From Aurantibacter crassamenti (GTDB lineage: Bacteria; Bacteroidota; Bacteroidia; Flavobacteriales; Flavobacteriaceae): DNA of 64,000 nt. Shown piece after piece: positions 59,231 through 64,000 of this stretch (within the stretch, counting starts at the first letter, position 1; every line of letters starts with the position of its first letter). The notes under the pieces were generated by a model that ran no database searches, was not told the origin of the DNA, and saw nothing but the letters and a program-made list of their open reading frames with translations. The position numbers were made by a program, and so were the translations under genes. The stretch is from assembly GCF_016811105.1 (NCBI RefSeq), contig NZ_JAFBGM010000002.1, forward strand, positions 868,001 to 932,000, given 5' to 3'.

Positions 59231-60395
59231 AATTCTTAAATTAATTTTGGTCGCATTTAATTGTTAAAACATTCTATTGTAAAACTACTTTTCTAATTTG
59301 AGGGTATAAAAATACCACTGCCATTATCCTATAATGATTAGACAATTTCAACTATTCTGTTCTTAATCTTTGTCCTTCAAGCATCATTTTCGGAAATATT
59401 CTTGATTTTCATCCCAATTTTCACTGTATTGATGACCATTATTTTCTAAAAAATTAACAGTTAATCCTACTATCTCGTTAAAGCAAACTGACATACGTTT
59501 AGTTCAATCAAGTAGAATAACTATAGAAATTTCACTCAATGTTTTGGTTATTGATTTAACAACTATTGAACAATAACAGAATTCAAAACGTTTATCAAAA
59601 TGTTTGCGTGTACGAACACATTTATCGTCAGCAATATAATATCAAAACCACTAATATAAGAAAATGTTTCACAATTAATTCTTGTCAGCTGCAACTAAAA
59701 ATCAATAGAATATGAATCTTAGATTCAAAACTTCCATGAAATAATCATATTATAAAACTGAAATAATTTCGGCAAATCTATAGTTGTTTGAAAAACAGAT
59801 AATTAACTAAAATCAAACAAAAACTAAATGTAGAATTACCTTCAAATTTAATTCAAGCCTTATTGTTTTCTACAATTATTATAACCATGAATCACCAAAA
59901 TATGTAACGCAGAAAGACCTAACCTCAAATAGTATTGACGTGCCACATATAAAATAATAACCTAAATGAACTTTTTAACTTTTGCAAGACTAAACAACTT
60001 AAAAACAAAAAACGTTGCAAATCATAAGATCTACAACGTTATGCAACTAGACGAACTAGTTAAGTCGGGGTTGCAGAGTTAGAACTCTAACAACATTCAT
60101 TTGAAAATCAGATTATTACAATATTTCTTCTAAAACAGGACACGTGTAAGGACATGTCTCTCAGCGTTTTGACGCTTTCATATAATAAAGATAGTAAAAC
60201 GATTCAGAACGATTCATATTTAATCCTGATGAGAAAAAAATATTTAAATAATAGCAAAGCATTAGCCTTTGAATATTTAACTCAATAAACTTATCGCTAA
60301 CTAAATAGTAATTCTTTTATAAAACTATAAGCATCAAAAGACTAATGAATTATTTAAACTTTAAGTTGAATGCTAATGACTAATCTACTATTGCT
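59231..60395. other. AT-rich region without a recognised gene
   Basis: About 1.17 kb with stops in all frames and no ORF longer than a few dozen codons that looks coding. It should hold the promoter of the catabolic operon near 59231-59350. The palindromic hexamer AACGTT occurs three times: 59587-59592, 60011-60016 and 60035-60040. A short hairpin-like element lies at about 60070-60094 (AGAGTT/AACTCT), and ACACGTGT at 60140-60147. I see no tRNA, transposase fragment or repeat array. Confidence 0.5.
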
Positions 60396-60869
60396 TTAAT
60401 CCTTTCTCGAGGTAACCCTAATGTAATAACCATCGGGATCAATCAATCTAAAATCGGTAAGCCCCCAAGGCCTTTCTTGTAATTTGGTACGTATTGGGTA
60501 ACCGCTTCCTTTCACTCGCTGATAAATAGACAATACATTATCAACTTCTAATACAATTTCCACTCCTATTCCACGGCGTGAATCACTTTCTTTTAATTTT
60601 AAAAAATGGTCTACCGGCAATTTAACATCTGGTCCTATTCCTAAAATCACAGAACCATTTATCACTTGTTGGTAGGATTGACTTATTGAATCTCCTACTA
60701 TGGAAAAATTTAGAATTTTACTATAAAAGTTAACTGATTGTTCTACGTTAGAACTGAAAAGCTCCAAACGAAGGGATGCATTTCTATCTTGAGAATATTT
60801 CATAAAACTAAAAATAGTAATGAGAAGGAATAGAAAAATAATGACACTATGTATTTTTGGTAATTTCAC
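60396..60869 (-). CDS. VOC superfamily (glyoxalase-like) protein with N-terminal membrane segment
   Basis: A 157-residue protein. A hydrophobic N-terminal segment (about 8-24) anchors it or acts as a signal. The rest is a single VOC domain: RLELFSSNVEQSVNFYSKILNF, GIGVEIVLEVDNVLSIYQRVKGSGYPI and PWGLTDFRLIDPDGYYIRV. The metal ligands expected of active enzymes (His and Glu) are only partly kept: a Glu is seen in RLELF and no clear His in the first strand. It may be a binding protein or a resistance-type protein. It is downstream of the nitroreductase gene (163-base gap). Confidence 0.75.
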   Translation of the reverse strand: MKLPKIHSVIIFLFLLITIFSFMKYSQDRNASLRLELFSSNVEQSVNFYSKILNFSIVGDSISQSYQQVINGSVILGIGPDVKLPVDHFLKLKESDSRRGIGVEIVLEVDNVLSIYQRVKGSGYPIRTKLQERPWGLTDFRLIDPDGYYIRVTSRKD

Positions 60870-61032
60870 TTCGCGAAATTTAGTTGTACTTAAAAATTTA
60901 TAAATTCAATATTATAATTCTGGTTTTTCAAAATCCATAAGGTTAAAGATTACAAATCCAAAATTCTATTCCGCTACCCAATACAAAGGAAATCGAATTT
61001 TTCAACTTGGTCCTTTGAAAGATCAAGATTGT

Positions 61033-61662
61033 TTATAAAGATTGGAAAAGCAGCTCTTTAGACTTTCTGACTTTTTCCCTAAATTGAGTATAATCTTCTT
61101 CTGATCTAAAACCGACTGGGGCTATCACAGCTGCATTCAGGCCTTTCTCTTTTAGTTCTAAAATTTCATTGTACTTGTCTGATTCAAACCCTTCCATGGG
61201 ACATGCATCAATTTTTAATTCCGCACAGGCCATTAGAAGGTTTGACAAAGCCAAATAGGTCTGTTTTTCTGACCAACTAGTCCATTCCGAATCAGTTTTT
61301 TGCGATAAGCTTTCTTTGATAAAATCGCCATAGACAGAAAGCTTATCCAAAGGTGCTCCTTGGATTTTGGCTGTTGCTTGAATATAATCATCAATATGCC
61401 TTTCACTTCTTTTAGTATAATTACAGAAAATAAATAAATGTGAAGCATCCGTTATCTGTGACTGATTCCAAGAAGCCTTTTTAAGTAGCTTTCTTATTTT
61501 TTTATTTTCAATGACCAGTACCTTATACAATTGCAGGCCGTACGATGAAACCGACAATTGTATAGCTTCCTTCAGCCTTTCAAGGTCTTTATCGCTTATG
61601 TTTTTAGACGGATCAAATTTTTTAGTGGCGTAACGCCATTTTAGATTTTCTAATAGTCGCAT
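61033..61662 (-). CDS. NAD(P)H-dependent nitroreductase family protein
   Basis: A 209-residue flavin enzyme of the NfsB-like group. Typical blocks: LLENLKWRYATKKFDP at the start, SSYGLQLYKVLVIEN (FMN contact region), QTYLALSNLLMACAELKIDACPMEGF and AAVIAPVGFRSEEDY. Lengths and motifs match oxygen-insensitive nitroreductases, which reduce nitro-aromatics or quinones with FMN and NAD(P)H. It lies 43 bases downstream of the DUF606 transporter gene and may be co-transcribed with it. Physiological substrate unknown. Confidence 0.85.
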   Translation of the reverse strand: MRLLENLKWRYATKKFDPSKNISDKDLERLKEAIQLSVSSYGLQLYKVLVIENKKIRKLLKKASWNQSQITDASHLFIFCNYTKRSERHIDDYIQATAKIQGAPLDKLSVYGDFIKESLSQKTDSEWTSWSEKQTYLALSNLLMACAELKIDACPMEGFESDKYNEILELKEKGLNAAVIAPVGFRSEEDYTQFREKVRKSKELLFQSL

Positions 61663-61705
61663 AATATTTGTTTTAAGATTCTTATTTTCAATTACTCCTT
61701 ATAGT

Positions 61706-62155
61706 TTAGCTCTCTTTGATTAGAAATATGCCAATACACATGGTCACCACACCAAGAATCTTTTTAAATTCCATTGGTTCTTGAGGCATCCCAAACCAAC
61801 CATAATGACCCGCGATCGCCGAAAATAGAAGTTGACCAAACAAACCGAGTGATATCATAGTTGATATGCCCAGTTTTGGAATTGTGTAATAATAAAGGCA
61901 AATACCAATTACACTAAAAAGTGCCCCAGTAAACCATAAATATTTGGGTATACCGAACAGTACCGATACTTTGGGTAAGCTTTTGAGGCTCAATATTACC
62001 ATGAGTAAAGCGAAAACCATACTGAAAAAGAAAGCTACCAATGACGCCATTAATGGATTTCTAAGTTGAACACCTAGCTGTGCATTGAATCCACCTTGCA
62101 TGGCCAAAAATATTCCCCCTACAATAGCCAGTATTATGTTGATGTTTTGGTTCAT
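61706..62155 (-). CDS. DMT family transporter, YdcZ/DUF606 type
   Basis: A 149-residue protein with five membrane segments. Its sequence AIVGGIFLAMQGGFNAQLG (near residue 10-28), VAFFFSMVFALLMVILSL and FGQLLFSAIAGHYGWFG are typical of the small YdcZ (DUF606) group. Members are half-size proteins thought to form dimers; their substrate is mostly unknown. It is the first of three minus-strand genes with the nitroreductase and VOC genes. There is no obvious link to the catabolic operon. Confidence 0.85.
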   Translation of the reverse strand: MNQNINIILAIVGGIFLAMQGGFNAQLGVQLRNPLMASLVAFFFSMVFALLMVILSLKSLPKVSVLFGIPKYLWFTGALFSVIGICLYYYTIPKLGISTMISLGLFGQLLFSAIAGHYGWFGMPQEPMEFKKILGVVTMCIGIFLIKES

Positions 62156-62338
62156 GTTCTATTTATTGATGACTCAAAATTATTGGGAAGGTTTCTTTAA
62201 AAACTTAAGGTAGATTAAGAAATAAATTAGGAGTTGAAGGTAGATTTGTGTCTGGTTATCAAAATGATATGAGTTAATTCATTTTATAACCATAATCAAT
62301 TATCCGTAGAATGGATTAATCAAAATTAGAGAGAGTTT

Positions 62339-63058
62339 ATGAAAGATCTAAAGCGAATATCAAAACTATCGGGGATTGCCTACCTCATCATTTTCATTAC
62401 AGGGATTTACGCAAACTTTTTTGTATTGGTACGATTGGTTGAGCTCGAAAATCCAACATTGACAGTTATTAATTTATCAACAGAAAAATCAGCTTTCGAA
62501 CTGGCAATTTTCGGATTCGTAATTATGTTGATTTTTGATTTGGTATTAGTTTGGGGATTGTACAAATTGTTTCGGTCGGTAAGCTGGGAATTTACGTTAA
62601 TGGCCTCGACCCTTAGGTTGATAAATGTTCTAATTTTTGGCGTTGCACTATACCATCTTATAGCAGTATTTCATATCGTAACATCAATTGATTCCATAAC
62701 TGTACATAACCAATTTTTGGAAACCAAGGTTATAAACCTGCTCAACGATTTCAACAATATATGGTTAATCGGATTGTTATTTTTTGCTTTTCATCTCGCA
62801 CTTTTGGCGTATTTGGTTTGGAGATCAAGTGCTGTTCCCAAATGGCTCGGAGTACTGCTTATGATTGCGGCCATAGGATATGTCGTTGATAGCTTTGCCC
62901 AATTGTTCTTGCTCAACTACCCCGATTATGAATCGTTTTTTGCACTGGCGGTAATAGTTCCTGGGGTAATCGGAGAATTGACTTTAACATTCTGGTTATT
63001 GTTTCGAAGCAACAAGTTTGCAGAGCTGCCCTATTTAAGTAACCTGAATCGGGCATAA
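62339..63058 (+). CDS. DUF4386 family membrane protein
   Basis: A 239-residue protein with about six membrane segments and the DUF4386 features: RISKLSGIAYLIIFITGIYANF at the start, TLRLINVLIFGVALYHL in the middle and YLVWRSSAVPKWLGVLLMIAAIGYVVDS near the end. The function of the family is unknown. It starts 184 bases from the divergent DUF606 gene. A gene for an ABC ATPase follows after 69 bases, perhaps in the same transcript. Confidence 0.85.
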   Translation: MKDLKRISKLSGIAYLIIFITGIYANFFVLVRLVELENPTLTVINLSTEKSAFELAIFGFVIMLIFDLVLVWGLYKLFRSVSWEFTLMASTLRLINVLIFGVALYHLIAVFHIVTSIDSITVHNQFLETKVINLLNDFNNIWLIGLLFFAFHLALLAYLVWRSSAVPKWLGVLLMIAAIGYVVDSFAQLFLLNYPDYESFFALAVIVPGVIGELTLTFWLLFRSNKFAELPYLSNLNRA

Positions 63059-63127
63059 AATGGTAAAGAAATATTGTGGTACAACATTGAAAATAGTCAA
63101 TTAATGTCTTAAAAGAAGTTTAATATA

Positions 63128-64000
63128 ATGAATACATTAAAAATCAATAATCTTAGTCTTACTTATAAAAATGGACATCAAGCCATACAAAATTTTTCTT
63201 TGGAGATTAATAACGGGATGTTTGGATTGTTAGGTCCAAACGGTGCCGGAAAGTCTTCTTTGATGAAAACTATAGTAGGGCTTCAAAACCCCTCGTCAGG
63301 AAGCATAATATTCAATGAGGTTGATATCGTTGGGAATCCCAATTATATCAAAAAAAATTTGGGGTTTCTACCTCAAGACTTTGGGGTGTATCCAAAAGTA
63401 AGTGCCAATGACCTTCTAAACCATATCGCCATTTTGAAGGGCATAAAAAATAATGATGAACGTTCAACTCAAATTAAATATCTATTGCAGAAGGTGAATC
63501 TTTGGGACTTTAAAGATAAGGAGGTTCATACGTTTTCCGGCGGGATGAAACAGCGTTTCGGCGTGGCGCAAGCCTTACTGGGAAAACCAAAAATCATTAT
63601 TGTAGATGAGCCAACGGCAGGACTGGACCCAGAAGAGCGTAACCGCTTCAATACCTTGTTAAATGACATTAGTACCAAAGTAATTGTCATTCTCTCCACA
63701 CACCTGGTAGAGGATGTAAGGAATTTATGTTCGGAAATGACGATTATGAATAAAGGTCAGATTTTAAAATCCGGTAAACCGAAAGAATTGATTTCAAAAC
63801 TGGAAAACAAAATCTGGTCAAAGTCAATCAAAAAGGATGAATTGGAATTCTATCAATCAAATTTCAACATTATCAGTCAGCAATTAATAGAAAGACAATT
63901 ACAGCTTACTGTATTTTCAATGGAACGGCCAAAGAATTTTGAAGCCACAACACCTTTGTTGGAGCACGTTTATTTTCATGCACTTTCTCAAAATAACGAA
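63128..64000 (+). CDS. ABC transporter ATP-binding protein, 5' part
   Basis: The frame opens with ATG at 63128 and runs off the window end, giving about 291 residues. It has Walker A LLGPNGAGKSS (about 35-45), a Q-loop in GFLPQDFGVYP, the signature FSGGMKQR (about 136-143), Walker B IIIVDEPTAGLDP (about 158-170) and the H-loop STHLVEDV (about 190). A C-terminal extension follows (from about residue 225), as in ATPases that work with ABC-2 permeases. The ABC-2 permease is expected downstream, outside the window. The substrate is unknown. Confidence 0.88.
   Translation, partial: MNTLKINNLSLTYKNGHQAIQNFSLEINNGMFGLLGPNGAGKSSLMKTIVGLQNPSSGSIIFNEVDIVGNPNYIKKNLGFLPQDFGVYPKVSANDLLNHIAILKGIKNNDERSTQIKYLLQKVNLWDFKDKEVHTFSGGMKQRFGVAQALLGKPKIIIVDEPTAGLDPEERNRFNTLLNDISTKVIVILSTHLVEDVRNLCSEMTIMNKGQILKSGKPKELISKLENKIWSKSIKKDELEFYQSNFNIISQQLIERQLQLTVFSMERPKNFEATTPLLEHVYFHALSQNNE

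Noticed and set aside
60068-60096. Possible tRNA or attachment-site remnant
   Set aside because: The short hairpin does not extend to a cloverleaf, and no matching repeat or integrase gene is in the window.

Overview
The window comes from a low-GC member of the Bacteroidota, most likely a marine flavobacterium (family Flavobacteriaceae). The evidence is a PorP/SprF protein followed by PorE-like OmpA proteins (type IX secretion/gliding type), a hybrid two-component system beside xylan genes, SDDD-type lipoprotein N-termini, families such as DUF6090, DUF4386 and DUF1593, and promoters of the Bacteroidota TTG / TAnnTTTG type. I saw no rRNA, tRNA, CRISPR array, insertion sequence or replication origin.

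Layout. 1-4.7 kb: the end of a porP/sprF gene and two PorE-like envelope genes. 4.7-29.2 kb: a complete nitrate assimilation island. It holds nirBD, siroheme genes (cobA and a Met8/CysG-N gene), an NNP permease and an NrtABCD-type ABC importer with an outer-membrane channel, an assimilatory nitrate reductase fused to its flavin/NAD module, a rubredoxin protein, a truncated globin, an FNR-like regulator and a NarX/NarL-like pair placed at opposite ends. A 16-bp palindrome, TACGTATTAATACGTA or a close variant, recurs in its intergenic regions and has the 7-2-7 geometry of NarL sites. 29.3-35.9 kb: an envelope group with an ECF sigma factor, a probable anti-sigma protein, a Spy/CpxP-like protein, EF-hand and CotH proteins, DUF6090, YHYH and MORN-type lipoproteins and a SCO protein. 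Three operons in it share a two-part promoter, CGCAAGTTT-N13-CATCT, at a constant distance from the start codon. I read this as a small ECF regulon and consider it the best candidate for an undescribed system.

36-44.3 kb: a compact xylan locus (hybrid sensor/regulator, GH10 xylanase, GPH symporter, GH43) without SusC/SusD in view. 44.4-59.2 kb: eleven tightly packed genes on the minus strand that look like one catabolic operon: nucleoside hydrolase, ribokinase, ureide-permease-like transporter, M20 hydrolase, SDR protein, DHDPS-type aldolase, Nramp-like transporter, Gfo/Idh/MocA oxidoreductase, PVC-type cytochrome dehydrogenase and DUF1593, ending in a decayed cytochrome c-sugar dehydrogenase pseudogene. 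Its substrate is unknown. 59.2-60.4 kb is an AT-rich stretch with no gene that I can support. 60.4-64 kb holds unrelated small genes (VOC, nitroreductase, YdcZ/DUF606, DUF4386) and the start of an ABC ATPase gene cut by the window end.

How the parts fit: in the nitrate island the outer-membrane channel, NrtABCD and NarK-type permease bring nitrate in, the NasA fusion reduces it to nitrite, NirBD reduces nitrite to ammonium using siroheme made by CobA and the Met8-like enzyme, the globin probably handles nitric oxide, and the NarX/NarL-like pair plus the FNR-like protein provide control.
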